From Sphingobium sp. WTD-1 (GTDB lineage: Bacteria; Pseudomonadota; Alphaproteobacteria; Sphingomonadales; Sphingomonadaceae): a DNA stretch of 64,000 nucleotides. How positions within the stretch are numbered: position 1 is the first letter of the stretch; the number at the start of each line of letters is the position of its first letter. The translations under genes were made by a program, and so were the position numbers. The notes under the pieces were generated by a model. It did not search any database. It had not been told where the DNA came from and was given only the letters and a program-made list of their open reading frames with translations. This document shows positions 20,692-29,609 of this stretch, one piece after another. Where the stretch lies: assembly GCF_030128825.1 (NCBI RefSeq), contig NZ_CP119127.1, positions 2,728,001 to 2,792,000 on the forward strand. The letters are read 5' to 3'.

Positions 20692-21033
20692 ATGACCGAG
20701 ATATTGCTCTTTTCCTATGGCACGCTGCGGCTGGCGGAGGTGCAGATGGCGCTGTTCGGCCGGCTGGTGCAAGGGGAGCCGGATGCGATGCCGGGCTATC
20801 GCCAGCGTCTGATCGAGATCAGCGACCCGGACGTGATCGCCAAGAGCGGCACGTGCTGGCACCCGATGGTCGAGCCGAGCGACGATCCCGAGGATGCGGT
20901 GGAAGGGACCCTGTTTCGCCTGACCGAGGCGGATGTCGCGAGCGCCGACGCCTATGAGGTCGACTATGTCCGGCGCGAAGTGCTGCTGCGGTCGGGACGG
21001 CGGGCCTTCGTCTATGGAGGCAAGGGGGCTTAA
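20692..21033 (+). CDS. Gamma-glutamylcyclotransferase-like (AIG2/GGCT) protein
   Basis: 113 residues with the fold signature FSYGTLRLAEVQ at the N-terminus and an acidic YEVDYVRRE segment. The ATG at 20692 follows GGAGG; two GTG codons just before it are alternatives. It follows the aldehyde dehydrogenase by 16 bp, so an operon is likely. This is the second GGCT-fold protein in the window after 2132-2473. Confidence 0.75.
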   Translation: MTEILLFSYGTLRLAEVQMALFGRLVQGEPDAMPGYRQRLIEISDPDVIAKSGTCWHPMVEPSDDPEDAVEGTLFRLTEADVASADAYEVDYVRREVLLRSGRRAFVYGGKGA

Positions 21034-21101
21034 CCGGGCCAGTTCGGATGAGTGGCGGACTGTCGACTTCGATCGACGCTCCTGCGCCCGAGAGCGGCCT
21101 G

Positions 21102-21950
21102 CTAAATAAGCGCTTCGGAGAGAACTTTAAATTTAACCTTGGGAACGCGAAAACAAAAAGGATCGTTCGTCGCTCCTAACTCGCTGAGTAAATGGCCTGG
21201 CATGAATTCGCTCACCGAAAGTGGCACGATTGAAGATATGTCTATCGGCAGGTCGATTTCGGAGATCGCGATTTTATTTATTACAGAAACAGATGCGATT
21301 GCGACCTCCTGAAGGCAAAGTGATTGCAGCGCATCCGCATATCCTGCGAAGAACGGTTCGAAGGCTGTCGGTAACGAAAATTGCTCGACGTCCTCTGTTT
21401 GCATCTCCCATGAGGGGGTGCTTCCTTGGCCATTAACTTGGGTGATCCAGGACCTGCCGCGACGCTGATGGTTAAAGTCCATGGCTCGATGTGCGTGCAT
21501 CACATCGCTGAAAATGCGGGTTCCTATCGCGTAGAGATCGCTATCGAAAATATTGGCAAGGAAGAGCACGGTCGGCTTCGCTGGTTTCTTGCCAGCGACT
21601 GACTGCACATAAAGCCGCCAATTGCTTTGTAACGGTGAAGGAAAAAGGCGCCGGAGGGGGCCGGCGGCAGAAGGTCCGAAATGGCCATGGGCGTAAGTCA
21701 GGATGGTCAGGATCGTTTTGCCGTCAACATCAATCACTTTCACACCAGGTGGGATGAGATGATCCACAGCCGCCAAGGGGACATTCCAATTGGCATAGAC
21801 AATGTTGCTTACATCGCTTTCAAGGGTCGGAAAGGGCAGTCGTGCCGATATCGTCCGGCGCACCTGTTTAGGAAGCTGCATATTCGCCAAACTATTTTGA
21901 AGCCACCCCAGGAAACCTTTGCGGGGCGAGACGAAATAAGCAGGTTCCAT
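21102..21950 (-). CDS. DUF2071/acetoacetate-decarboxylase-like protein
   Basis: 282 residues from MEPAYFVSPRKGF. The segment VYANWNVPLAAVDHLIPPGVKVIDVDGKTILTI-- resembles the DUF2071 (YqjF-like, acetoacetate decarboxylase fold) family, function unknown. Base composition is clearly less GC-rich than in the neighbours (for example the TTTAAATTTAACC stretch near its 3' end), which suggests later acquisition. The start codon has only a weak ribosome site. It lies downstream of the TANGO2-like gene on the same strand, 130 bp away. Confidence 0.6.
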   Translation of the reverse strand: MEPAYFVSPRKGFLGWLQNSLANMQLPKQVRRTISARLPFPTLESDVSNIVYANWNVPLAAVDHLIPPGVKVIDVDGKTILTILTYAHGHFGPSAAGPLRRLFPSPLQSNWRLYVQSVAGKKPAKPTVLFLANIFDSDLYAIGTRIFSDVMHAHRAMDFNHQRRGRSWITQVNGQGSTPSWEMQTEDVEQFSLPTAFEPFFAGYADALQSLCLQEVAIASVSVINKIAISEIDLPIDISSIVPLSVSEFMPGHLLSELGATNDPFCFRVPKVKFKVLSEALI

Positions 21951-22080
21951 ATTCGGCAGCCTAGAGCTTGGCGATAGCGGGTGCAACTGGCGCAAGCGAC
22001 CGCTTTGAAGGAGCGATTGGCGCTGCTTAAAAGGCAAAAAGTCGAATGCTCGTTCGGAGCGGTCACAAGCATGTTCGTCT

Positions 22081-22845
22081 CTAGGTAGTGGACCAATGGA
22101 AGGGGATGCGGCTGTTGCCAGTGACGTTACCCTGGGCGTTGAAGCGGCGTTCCAGCGCCAGGCCGGTGCCGTCCGGGGCGATGGCGAGGATGCTGCTGCA
22201 ACGTGTGCCATAGATGGGGTTGCGGATGAAGATGGGGGAGAGGGGCGGCTCAAGCGGGGCGTCGGACGGTGTGGCCGGGGCGATGCCGGTGGCGGGCAGG
22301 CTCTCGCGGCGCAGGGGGGCGAACAGGTCTTCGGGATCGGTCGCACCGGCGACCAGCCATTGCAGCATCGCATCCTTGAGCGCGAGCGTCTTGGGCCAGG
22401 GCTGGTCGAGCGGGCCGTTGGAGAGGCCGTAGAGGCCGGGCGCGAGCAGGCTGCACTGGGGTTCGGGCCGGTTGGTGAGGAAGACGAGCCGGTCACGGTC
22501 GGCGAGCAGCAGGTTGAACGGGTTGAAATCGTCGAGCGCTGCGGTCTGGGGATCGGCATAGGTGCCGCTGCCGGTCAGCAGGTCGGTCACCAGCGCGCCG
22601 CGTGAGGCGCGCTCGGGCAGGGGATCGCCGAAACCGCGCAAATTGGTGATGACGGCGGCCCGGCCATCCTCGTCCGCGCCAAGCCAGGTGCCGCCCGATT
22701 GCAGGTCGCGCCCGGCGATCAGCCCCGGCCGGTCGTCCCAGCGCGCCATCGCGGCGGCGGGGCGGGCATGATATTCGTCGCGATTGCCGATCAGGACGAG
22801 CTGCCAGCGCGGGTGCGCCCGCCAGGCCAGTGCCACGATACACAT
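22081..22845 (-). CDS. NRDE/TANGO2-family protein
   Basis: A 254-residue protein with the conserved Met-Cys N-terminus (MCIVALAW), the family-naming NRDE motif (LIGNRDEYHARP), GGTWLG and a TNLR segment. TANGO2 homologues have been linked to haem trafficking; the bacterial role is unsettled. GGAGG six bases before the ATG fixes the start. It is divergent from the tmRNA gene promoter. Confidence 0.85.
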   Translation of the reverse strand: MCIVALAWRAHPRWQLVLIGNRDEYHARPAAAMARWDDRPGLIAGRDLQSGGTWLGADEDGRAAVITNLRGFGDPLPERASRGALVTDLLTGSGTYADPQTAALDDFNPFNLLLADRDRLVFLTNRPEPQCSLLAPGLYGLSNGPLDQPWPKTLALKDAMLQWLVAGATDPEDLFAPLRRESLPATGIAPATPSDAPLEPPLSPIFIRNPIYGTRCSSILAIAPDGTGLALERRFNAQGNVTGNSRIPFHWSTT

Positions 22846-22872
22846 TTGCTGCCTCCATCCTGCAACACCGGC

Positions 22873-22901
22873 TTGATAAATCGCGCGGCCGCCGCCATAT
22901 A
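22873..22901 (+). promoter_or_regulatory. Sigma-70-type promoter of ssrA
   Basis: TTGATA at 22873-22878, a 17-bp spacer, and CATATA at 22896-22901, placed just before the acceptor piece of tmRNA. Predicted start of transcription is near 22908. Confidence 0.55.
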
Positions 22902-22902
22902 G

Positions 22903-23263
22903 GGGGTGCCGGGTTCGCCCGGCTATGGTGATAAATCGTGTCGTATAATAGACGCAGCGGACCCGGGGGCAGTACCCGGCGGTTCCACCACATGTCCCGG
23001 AAGGCCTTTGGTCTGGCGGGGTGTCTGATGGGGCCGAACTAGGATCGACGTGTGTTCAAAGGCGATGCTTTTACCCGGCCCGTGTAAGCCGTTAAACTGT
23101 GCAAAACTCACAAGTGCCAACGATAACGAAGCACTCGCCATTGCAGCGTAATTGAGGGCCTCACGGCCTGACATTACTCTAAAATAGCGCGGTTGAACCC
23201 ACCGGGCAACAGAAGGGAATTCAGCGGCCCCCGGAGGCGCCGGGCAACAGAAGCCTCCGGACC
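22903..23263 (+). ncRNA. ssrA: Circularly permuted (two-piece) tmRNA
   Basis: The acceptor piece comes first and ends GGTTCCACCA at 22990. After an excised spacer of about 39 bases, the coding piece begins GGGGCCGAACT at 23030. The 5' GGGGCCG and 3' CGGTTCC pair into a 7-bp acceptor stem with G3.U70, the alanyl-tRNA synthetase identity pair. The tag frame at 23116-23151 encodes ANDNEALAIAA then TAA. Two later segments share CCGGGCAACAGAAG (23202 and 23240), the second within a stem of 23231-23238 with 23253-23260; both look like pseudoknot loops. It rescues stalled ribosomes with SmpB. Outer ends are estimated. Confidence 0.93.
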
Positions 23264-23287
23264 CAATCCGTCAGACGATGTTTTTTC

Positions 23288-23319
23288 AGGCCACGCCGCT
23301 TCCGGCGCATGGCCTTTTT
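23288..23319 (+). terminator. Terminator of ssrA
   Basis: The stem GGCCA-CGCCG with CGGCG-(CA)-TGGCC, 23289-23314, is followed by TTTTT at 23315-23319. It is a typical intrinsic terminator about 30 bp after the tmRNA coding piece. Confidence 0.8.
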
Positions 23320-23522
23320 GCGTCTCCATGATGCGATTCGAATCGGGCGAAATTTGCATGCCGCATTCGATTTCACTTTTATGACACTGATGTGAAAAAC
23401 GCATAAGTCAATGAAATCATGTAAATATAAAATGAAATCCGCGCCCATGGCCGATCTTGTGTCGATGTCATCAAGATGAAATAATTCCGGCTATGTTGGA
23501 AAGTTTTTTTCGGAGAAAATCG

Positions 23523-23903
23523 ATGTTCAAGGCGGCGGCAGTTGCGGGCTTTCTTCTGGCTTCGGCAGTGCCAGCCATGGCGTCGGCGGCGGATGATGTG
23601 ATCGTCAGCGTCGTGCCGGATGCGGGTCTGGCCGCGTCGGCGCTGCTCGCCCATGATTTCGACAAGGCCGCCCGCAAGCTGCAGGCGGTCTGGCCCGACA
23701 CCATCAACGATCCGGCGCGCCTGATCAACCTGGGCAATGCCTATGCGGGGATGGGGCGCACCAGCGATGCGCGTGAGGCCTATGCTGCGGTTGCGCGCGT
23801 GCCCGACATGACGCTGGTGCTGGCCGATGGCAGCGAGGAATCCTCGCGCTCGATCGCGCAGCGCGCTTCGGCCCGCCTGAATACGAGCTATGCGATGCGC
23901 TGA
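23523..23903 (+). CDS. Periplasmic TPR-like protein
   Basis: 126 residues starting at the ATG at 23523, preceded by GGAG. The signal peptide ends AMASA-AD near residue 23. One recognisable TPR-like helix pair (ARLINLGNAYAGMGRTSDAREAYAAVAR) follows a degenerate one (ASALLAHDFDKAARKLQ). It probably mediates a protein contact in the periplasm. A hairpin with a short T run follows at about 23930-23957. It stands before the Pho-boxed lipoprotein/receptor operon, but its own upstream region shows no Pho box. Confidence 0.65.
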   Translation: MFKAAAVAGFLLASAVPAMASAADDVIVSVVPDAGLAASALLAHDFDKAARKLQAVWPDTINDPARLINLGNAYAGMGRTSDAREAYAAVARVPDMTLVLADGSEESSRSIAQRASARLNTSYAMR

Positions 23904-23981
23904 ACGCCCTGTTTCAGTGGCTCGCGCAGGGGCGTCGTCCGGTGGACGGCGCCCCTTTCTGTTGCTGTGGCAGCTGGGCCA

Positions 23982-23999
23982 CTGTCTTTAAACTGTAAT
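23982..23999 (+). promoter_or_regulatory. Probable Pho box (PhoB site)
   Basis: CTGTCTT-TAAA-CTGTAAT: two 7-bp direct repeats close to CTGTCAT, separated by four A/T bases, the standard PhoB half-site layout. It lies 157 bp upstream of the beta-helix lipoprotein gene. Confidence 0.55.
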
Positions 24000-24155
24000 T
24001 TTACCGACCCCGATATGTCATAAAAGGAAAATGAGGCTGTCATTTACCGCGCCTACCTGCCGCTTCCGAGGGCGACAGGGGGCGTTGTCCGATTCGCTTT
24101 TCCCCCTTGCGCTCCGCATCGCAACAAACCCGGCAGAAGCCGGAGCGGAGACGAC

Positions 24156-25808
24156 ATGGCCAAGATCAACCGTATCCATAATATCCTGATGGCGGGCTGC
24201 GCCTGCGCGGCGCTGGCCGCCTGCGGCGCGGACGACATCGCTTCGCCCGGCACCGGCGGCGACGTCATCATCAACCCGACGCCGACCCCCACGCCGACGC
24301 CGACCCCCACGCCGACCCCGGCTGCCGTTACCCCGGCTGCCGGCTGCCCGACGATCGCCGACCCCAAGGGTCTGACCGACGAAGGCACCATTTCCAGCTC
24401 GAACGGTGATGTCTGGCGCGTCTGCACGCTGCCCTCGATCATCGCCAAGAGCATCACCCTGCCCAAGATCGCCGGTCTGGTTTACCAGATGAAGGGCCGC
24501 GTCGACGTCGGTTGCGACAGCGGCTTCGCTGCGCCCACCACCTCGGCGCCGGTCACCAGCTCGACCGTGGGTTGCACCGCTGCCAATGGCTTCAGCCTGA
24601 CCAGCGGTCAGCTGACCGCCGACACCAACGTCACCCTGACCATCGAGCCGGGCGTCATCGTCTATGGCGGCACCGGCACCAGCTGGCTGGCCGTCAACCG
24701 CGGCAACAAGATCAACGCCGTCGGCACTGCGACCTCGCCGATCATCTTCACCAGCCGCGACAATATCAACGGCAACGCCACCGAGACCTCGATGGGGCAG
24801 TGGGGCGGCGTCGTGCTGATGGGCCGTGCGCGCACCACCGACTGCAACAGCGGTTCGGTCGGCGCCGACACCTGCGAGCGTCAGACCGAAGGTTCGGCCG
24901 ATCCGGCGACCTTTGGCGGTCGTGACGACGCCTATAATGCGGGCACCATGAAATATGTCCAGATCCGCTATTCGGGCTATGTTCTGGGCGCCAACACCGA
25001 ATTGCAGGCGCTGACCGGCGAAAGCATCGGCAGCGGCACCACGCTGGACTATATCCAGAGCTTCAACAGCTCGGACGACGGCGCGGAATTCTTCGGCGGC
25101 ACCGTGCGCATGAAGCATTATATCGCTACCGGCGCGGATGATGACAGCCTTGACGCCGACACCGGCATTCAGGGGCGCTTCCAATATGTGCTGATCGTGC
25201 AGCGTCCGGGTCAGGGCGACGCGCTGATGGAAATCGACAGCAACGGTCTGGAAAGCGATACCCCGCGCCAGAAGACGATCGTCGCCAACTTCACCGCGAT
25301 CCAGTCGCAGGTCAGCAGCAACAACGAAGCCAATGACCAGGCATCGATCCTGAACCGCGGCAACAGCGACCTGTCGCTGGTGAACGGCATCGTCGTGTCG
25401 CCGAACAACGAGTGCGTCCGCCTGCATGGCACCGGCACCGCTTCGACCCGCGCCACGCTGACCGCCCGTTCGGTGCTGATGCAGTGCAACGCGACCAAGT
25501 ATATCGGTTCGGGTAGCGGCGCGACCGCCTACACCGCCGCCGATGTCGCCGCCATCTTCAGCGGCAACAACAACAATGATGCCTACACGGCTTCGCTGAG
25601 CGCGGTGTTCATCAACGGTGCGGCCGAAACCGCCGCCACCGCGATCGACGCCAAGACGCTGGACAGCTTCTTCGACACGACGACCTATGTCGGCGCGGTC
25701 AAGGACGCCAACGACACCTGGTTCGCCGGCTGGACCTGCAATTCGGCCTACGCGCCGTTCGACAGCACCAGCACCGCGCGCCGCGCCTGCACCTCGATCC
25801 CGCTCTAA
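24156..25808 (+). CDS. Surface lipoprotein with Pro-Thr linker, partner of a TonB receptor
   Basis: A 550-residue protein with lipobox LAAC (Cys about residue 23), then an acidic stretch and a (Pro-Thr) repeat linker at residues 42-55 encoded by a short tandem repeat (24277-24320). The remaining part is rich in Gly, Asn, Thr and Ser with short beta repeats (TIEPGVIVYGG, INAVGTATSPIIFTS, YIQSFNSSDDGAEFFGG), which suggests a right-handed beta-helix. It contains pairs of cysteines. It is the first gene of a unit with the TonB-dependent receptor 91 bp downstream; the Pho box upstream suggests expression in phosphate starvation. Likely outer-membrane anchored, catching or processing a substrate for the receptor. 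No exact family name can be given. Confidence 0.7.
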   Translation: MAKINRIHNILMAGCACAALAACGADDIASPGTGGDVIINPTPTPTPTPTPTPTPAAVTPAAGCPTIADPKGLTDEGTISSSNGDVWRVCTLPSIIAKSITLPKIAGLVYQMKGRVDVGCDSGFAAPTTSAPVTSSTVGCTAANGFSLTSGQLTADTNVTLTIEPGVIVYGGTGTSWLAVNRGNKINAVGTATSPIIFTSRDNINGNATETSMGQWGGVVLMGRARTTDCNSGSVGADTCERQTEGSADPATFGGRDDAYNAGTMKYVQIRYSGYVLGANTELQALTGESIGSGTTLDYIQSFNSSDDGAEFFGGTVRMKHYIATGADDDSLDADTGIQGRFQYVLIVQRPGQGDALMEIDSNGLESDTPRQKTIVANFTAIQSQVSSNNEANDQASILNRGNSDLSLVNGIVVSPNNECVRLHGTGTASTRATLTARSVLMQCNATKYIGSGSGATAYTAADVAAIFSGNNNNDAYTASLSAVFINGAAETAATAIDAKTLDSFFDTTTYVGAVKDANDTWFAGWTCNSAYAPFDSTSTARRACTSIPL

Positions 25809-25827
25809 GACGGGACGGACCTGATGC

Positions 25828-25865
25828 GGGGCGGGATGCGGCCATGATCGGCCGCATCCCGCCCC
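25828..25865 (+). other. 16-bp perfect intercistronic hairpin
   Basis: The arms GGGGCGGGATGCGGCC (25828-25843) and 25850-25865 pair without mismatch around a six-base loop. There is no T run after it, and the receptor start is 35 bp downstream. It probably stabilises the 3' end of the lipoprotein message or reduces read-through, giving unequal output of the two genes. Confidence 0.7.
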
Positions 25866-25899
25866 GAAACGTGCAATGACCTTATCTAGGGGATATTCG

Positions 25900-28599
25900 A
25901 TGGCGACGCCGCTCAAGTTCGCGGGCCTGCTGCTGCTTTCCACCGCGCTGGTCGCGCCGGCCGCGCTGGCACAGGAAGTGACCGCGCCCGCCGATGCCAC
26001 CACGTCCGACCCGCAGGCGGCCGATCCTGCTGCCGCTGCCGGTCGTTCGACCGCCGAGGATCCGGAGGCGGCGCCCGACATTTCGGTCCCCGGTTCCGAC
26101 ATCATCGTCACCGGCCGCCGCAGTGCCAACGTCCAGAAGAATATTCCGGCGGTGGTTTCGGTCCTGTCTTCGGCCGATATCGCCCGGACGGGCGACGGCA
26201 ATATTGCCGGCGCGCTGGGCCGCGTCACCGGCCTGTCGGTGGTCGGCAACGGCTATGTCTATGTCCGAGGCCTGGGCGATCGCTATTCGCTCGCGCTGCT
26301 GAACGGTTCGCCGCTGCCCAGCCCCGAGCCGCTCAAGCGCGTCGTGCCGCTGGACCTGTTCCCGACCAACATCGTTTCCTCCTCGATGGTGCAGAAGAGC
26401 TATTCGGCCAATTATCCCGGCGAGTTCGGCGGTGGCGTCATCAACCTGACGACCAATGCGGTGCCGGCGGAAAGCTTCCTGACGATCAGCGGCGGTATCG
26501 GTGCCAACACCGAAACCACCTATCAGATGGGCTATAGCTATTATGGCAGCAAGAGCGACTGGACCGGCTTCGACAATGGCAGCCGCGACATTCCGCCGGC
26601 GCTCGCGGCCTTCTTCGCCAGCGGCGAACGGATCAGCTCGGGCAATGTCGATACCACCGCGATCGCGGCGGAAATGGTGCGCTTCAGCAAGGGCACCGTC
26701 CAGCGCATCAAGGATATCGACCCCAATTATTCGGCGACCATTTCGGGCGGCACCTCGTTCGACCTGGGCGGTTCGACCCTGGGCCTGATCGCTACCGCCG
26801 GCTATAGCAACAAGTGGACGACGCGCGACCAGCGCCAGCAAAATTCGATCACGCCCGACCTGTCGGCGCTCAATTCGGATTTCCAGCGCGTCACGACCGA
26901 CAATCGCATCGTCGTGAACGGCCTGCTGGGTCTGGGCCTTGAGTTTGGCGAGAACAAGATCCGCTGGACCAACCTCTATATCCGCGACACGCTCAAGCAC
27001 ACCCGCTTGGGCCTGGGCAACACCCAGACCCAGCCGACGTCGGACATCATGGAGCAGGATACCGCCTGGTATGAGCGCCAGCTGATCGACACGCAGGTGG
27101 TCGGCGAGTTCAAGCTGAGCCCGGCGTTCAGCCTGGACGTGCGCGGCGGCTTTGCCAATTCGCAGCGCGAAGCCCCCTATGAACTGTCGTTCGAATATAT
27201 CCGCACCAATGCGGCGGCGGACCCCTATGGCAATCTGTTCGTCAACCGTCTGAACGGCAATACCGGCCAGACCGCGACGGTCAGCTTCTCCGACCTCAAC
27301 GAGGATCTGTGGTCGGGCGGCGCGGACCTGACCTGGAAGCCGTCGGCCGACATGGCGCTGACCGCTGGCTATGCCTATGTCGACACCAACCGCACCAGCT
27401 CGCGCCGCGACTTCCAGTTCCGCGCGTCGAGCGACATGCCCGAGGGCGTGGGCGTGCTGCGCCCGGACCTGCTGCTGGCACCGGGCATCGTCAACTATTA
27501 TGACATCAGCCTGATTGAGACCAACGAAGGCAATCCTGCCTTCCGCGCGACGCTCAAGAACCATGCCGGCTATGGCAAGCTGAACTGGCAGATACTGGAC
27601 GACCTGTCGCTCGACGCGGGCGTGCGCTACGAAACCGCCAAGCTGACCGTGTCGCCGATGCAGGTGTTCAACACGCCGGGCGCCAGCACGGCTTCGACCC
27701 AGCTCGACAATGATTACTGGCTGCCCAGCGGCACGCTGACCTGGCAGATGCGCGACGACATGCAGGTGCGCCTGAACGCGTCGAAGACCATTGCCCGGCC
27801 GCAGTTCCGCGAGCTGATCTATCAGTTCTACTTCGACCCGGACACCAACCGTCGCTATCAGGGCAACCCCTATCTGCAGGACAGCAAGCTGTTCAACGCG
27901 GAAGCGCGCTATGAATGGTATTTTGCGCGGGATCAGCGCTTCTCGCTGTCGGGCTTCTTCAAGAAGATCGACAACCCGATCGAAACCTTCATCACGCTCA
28001 ACGGCGACAATTTCGTCACCAGCTTCGCCAACGCGCCCAAGGCCGACCTCTATGGCGGCGAAGTCGAGCTGCAGAAATATTTCGACCTGTCGCGTCTGTC
28101 GGACGGCGAATTCTTCTCGACCCGCCGTCTGGTGACGATCGCCAACTATACCTACACCAAGTCGAAGCTGAAGGTGAAGGAAGGCGATACGACCGCCGTG
28201 TTCGGCGCGTCGTCGACGCTGGCGACCGACTATTTCCGCAACGGTTCGCCGCTGACGGGCCAGTCGGACCATCTGGTCAACTTCCAGTTCGGCCTGGAAG
28301 ACCAGGACAAGCTGTCGCAGCAGACGCTGATCCTGTCCTATGCCAGCAAGCGCGTGACCAGCCGTGGCCTGGCCAACCAGGACCAGCCGGACGTCTATGA
28401 ACATCCCGGCATCAACCTGGACTTCGTGGCGCGCCAGGGCGTCTATGTCGCGGGGCGCCAGTTCGACGCCAAGTTCGAGGTGCGCAATATCCTGGGCAAC
28501 GACTATGAGGAAAGCCAGTCGAACGGCACCAACAAGGTCATCTACAACGCCTATAATTATGGCACGACCTTCAACTTCTCGCTGTCGACGACCTTCTGA
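25900..28599 (+). CDS. TonB-dependent outer membrane receptor
   Basis: About 899 residues from MATPLKFAG (25900, preceded by GGGGA); an earlier in-frame start at 25876 is less likely. A signal peptide ends ALA-QE. After a Pro/Ala-rich stretch comes a TonB-box-like segment (DIIVTGRRS), the plug domain (YVYVRGLGDRYSLALLNGSPLPSPEP) and a 22-strand barrel ending in Phe (NFSLSTTF). It takes up a large or scarce ligand with energy from TonB-ExbBD. Linkage to the lipoprotein and to the Pho box makes a phosphorus compound a reasonable guess. Confidence 0.92.
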   Translation: MATPLKFAGLLLLSTALVAPAALAQEVTAPADATTSDPQAADPAAAAGRSTAEDPEAAPDISVPGSDIIVTGRRSANVQKNIPAVVSVLSSADIARTGDGNIAGALGRVTGLSVVGNGYVYVRGLGDRYSLALLNGSPLPSPEPLKRVVPLDLFPTNIVSSSMVQKSYSANYPGEFGGGVINLTTNAVPAESFLTISGGIGANTETTYQMGYSYYGSKSDWTGFDNGSRDIPPALAAFFASGERISSGNVDTTAIAAEMVRFSKGTVQRIKDIDPNYSATISGGTSFDLGGSTLGLIATAGYSNKWTTRDQRQQNSITPDLSALNSDFQRVTTDNRIVVNGLLGLGLEFGENKIRWTNLYIRDTLKHTRLGLGNTQTQPTSDIMEQDTAWYERQLIDTQVVGEFKLSPAFSLDVRGGFANSQREAPYELSFEYIRTNAAADPYGNLFVNRLNGNTGQTATVSFSDLNEDLWSGGADLTWKPSADMALTAGYAYVDTNRTSSRRDFQFRASSDMPEGVGVLRPDLLLAPGIVNYYDISLIETNEGNPAFRATLKNHAGYGKLNWQILDDLSLDAGVRYETAKLTVSPMQVFNTPGASTASTQLDNDYWLPSGTLTWQMRDDMQVRLNASKTIARPQFRELIYQFYFDPDTNRRYQGNPYLQDSKLFNAEARYEWYFARDQRFSLSGFFKKIDNPIETFITLNGDNFVTSFANAPKADLYGGEVELQKYFDLSRLSDGEFFSTRRLVTIANYTYTKSKLKVKEGDTTAVFGASSTLATDYFRNGSPLTGQSDHLVNFQFGLEDQDKLSQQTLILSYASKRVTSRGLANQDQPDVYEHPGINLDFVARQGVYVAGRQFDAKFEVRNILGNDYEESQSNGTNKVIYNAYNYGTTFNFSLSTTF

Positions 28600-28622
28600 G
28601 GGAGCGGCAGAGCCGAAACGGA

Positions 28623-28649
28623 AAGGGCGCCCGATCGGGCGCCCTTTTG
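28623..28649 (+). terminator. Terminator of the receptor operon
   Basis: AAGGGCGCCC-GAT-CGGGCGCCCTT, near-perfect stem directly followed by TT, 24 bp after the receptor stop. Confidence 0.8.
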
Positions 28650-28758
28650 CGTTGAGGGCATTGGTGGGCAACATGGTGTTGGGCTTTGACGGCTTCCGAC
28701 CATTTGCAGACGCGAGCGTGATGGCGAATAAGATGCTGCTATGAGACGTAACGCATTA

Positions 28759-29606
28759 GGTTTCGTGGACAAAGGTTGACAGCAGGATCGGGCGTTGATT
28801 CAAGGCTGCCTTTTGGAGGTGGCGTTGGGCGAGCGTATTGGGCTGACGGAGGACGAGTGGGGGATCATCGGCACATTACTGCCATCTGAGCGTGGTCGTG
28901 GCTGTCGTCCAGCACAGGACAACCGGCTGTATTTCGAAGGCATGATGTGGATCGCCCGCACAGGTTCGCAATGGCGCCACTTGCCGGATGAATATGGCAA
29001 GTGGAACAGCGTTTTCCGCCGCTACCGGCGCTGGGTTACGACCGGGGTGTTCGAGGCGATGCTCGAGACACTGGGCGAAATGGTGGCTCGTGATGCCACT
29101 GCGGACATGATCGACAGCACCGTGGTCCGAGCACATCATTGTGCCGTCGGCATAAAAAAGGGACTCAGGAAACCGAGGCGCTTGGCCGATCGCGAGGCGG
29201 ATTCAGCACAAAGCTCCACGCCCGCTGCGATGCCAAAGGCCGACCGCTCGGCTTTGTCCTGACGCCGGGCCAGAGCCACGATATCCAAGGCTTTGGCCCG
29301 CTGTTCCGTTTGATTGCTCATAAGATCGAGGCATTGTTGGCGGACAAGGGCTACGATGCAGATGCCATCCGCGAGGAATTGGCCAATGCTGACGTTGAGG
29401 CTGTCATTCCCGCCAAAAGCAATCGGCGCGATCCAATCCCACACGATCGCGAAAAATACCGTTGGCGCAATCTTGTCGAACGCCTCTTCAACAAACTCAA
29501 GAACTGGCGGCGTATCGCAACTCGATACGACAAAACCAAAGAGTCCTACCTCGGCTTCGTCAATCTCGTCTCAGCCCTGCAATGGATACCCTTTGTCCAC
29601 GAAACC
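28759..29606 (+). mobile_element. IS5-family insertion sequence, IS427 group
   Basis: An 848-bp element with perfect 17-bp terminal inverted repeats (GGTTTCGTGGACAAAGG), flanked by TA on both sides. It carries one transposase made from two overlapping frames. It sits six codons into a lipoprotein gene. Confidence 0.93.
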
Positions 29607-29609
29607 TAA
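28825..29609 (+). CDS. IS427-group transposase, made by -1 frameshift
   Basis: Frame A runs to 29262 and frame B, one base back, to 29609. The slippery heptamer A_AAA_AAG at 29154-29160 lies exactly in frame for a -1 slip (VGIKK to GTQETEALG). Frame A begins with an insertion-element 4 type domain (GLTEDEWGIIGTLLPSE) and carries the first Asp (MIDSTVVRAHH). Frame B carries GRSRGGFSTKLHA, the second Asp (DKGYDAD) and the Glu (RNLVERLFNKLKNWRRIATRYDK). The start is taken as TTG at 28825, five bases after GGAGG. The final TAA is completed by flanking DNA. The transposase looks functional. Confidence 0.85.

Noticed and set aside
24277..24320. Tandem repeat as a possible regulatory microsatellite or CRISPR-like array
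   Set aside because: It encodes a (Pro-Thr) linker inside a clear lipoprotein; units are six bases with no spacers.
24018..26249. 743-codon minus-strand frame across the lipoprotein and receptor genes
   Set aside because: It crosses two real genes, a hairpin and the Pho box region, and shows low-complexity composition.
25882..28674. 930-codon open frame on the minus strand opposite the TonB receptor
   Set aside because: It mirrors the receptor codons; its residue content (Arg/Ala/Val/Gly rich) and lack of any family resemblance mark it as a GC-driven shadow.
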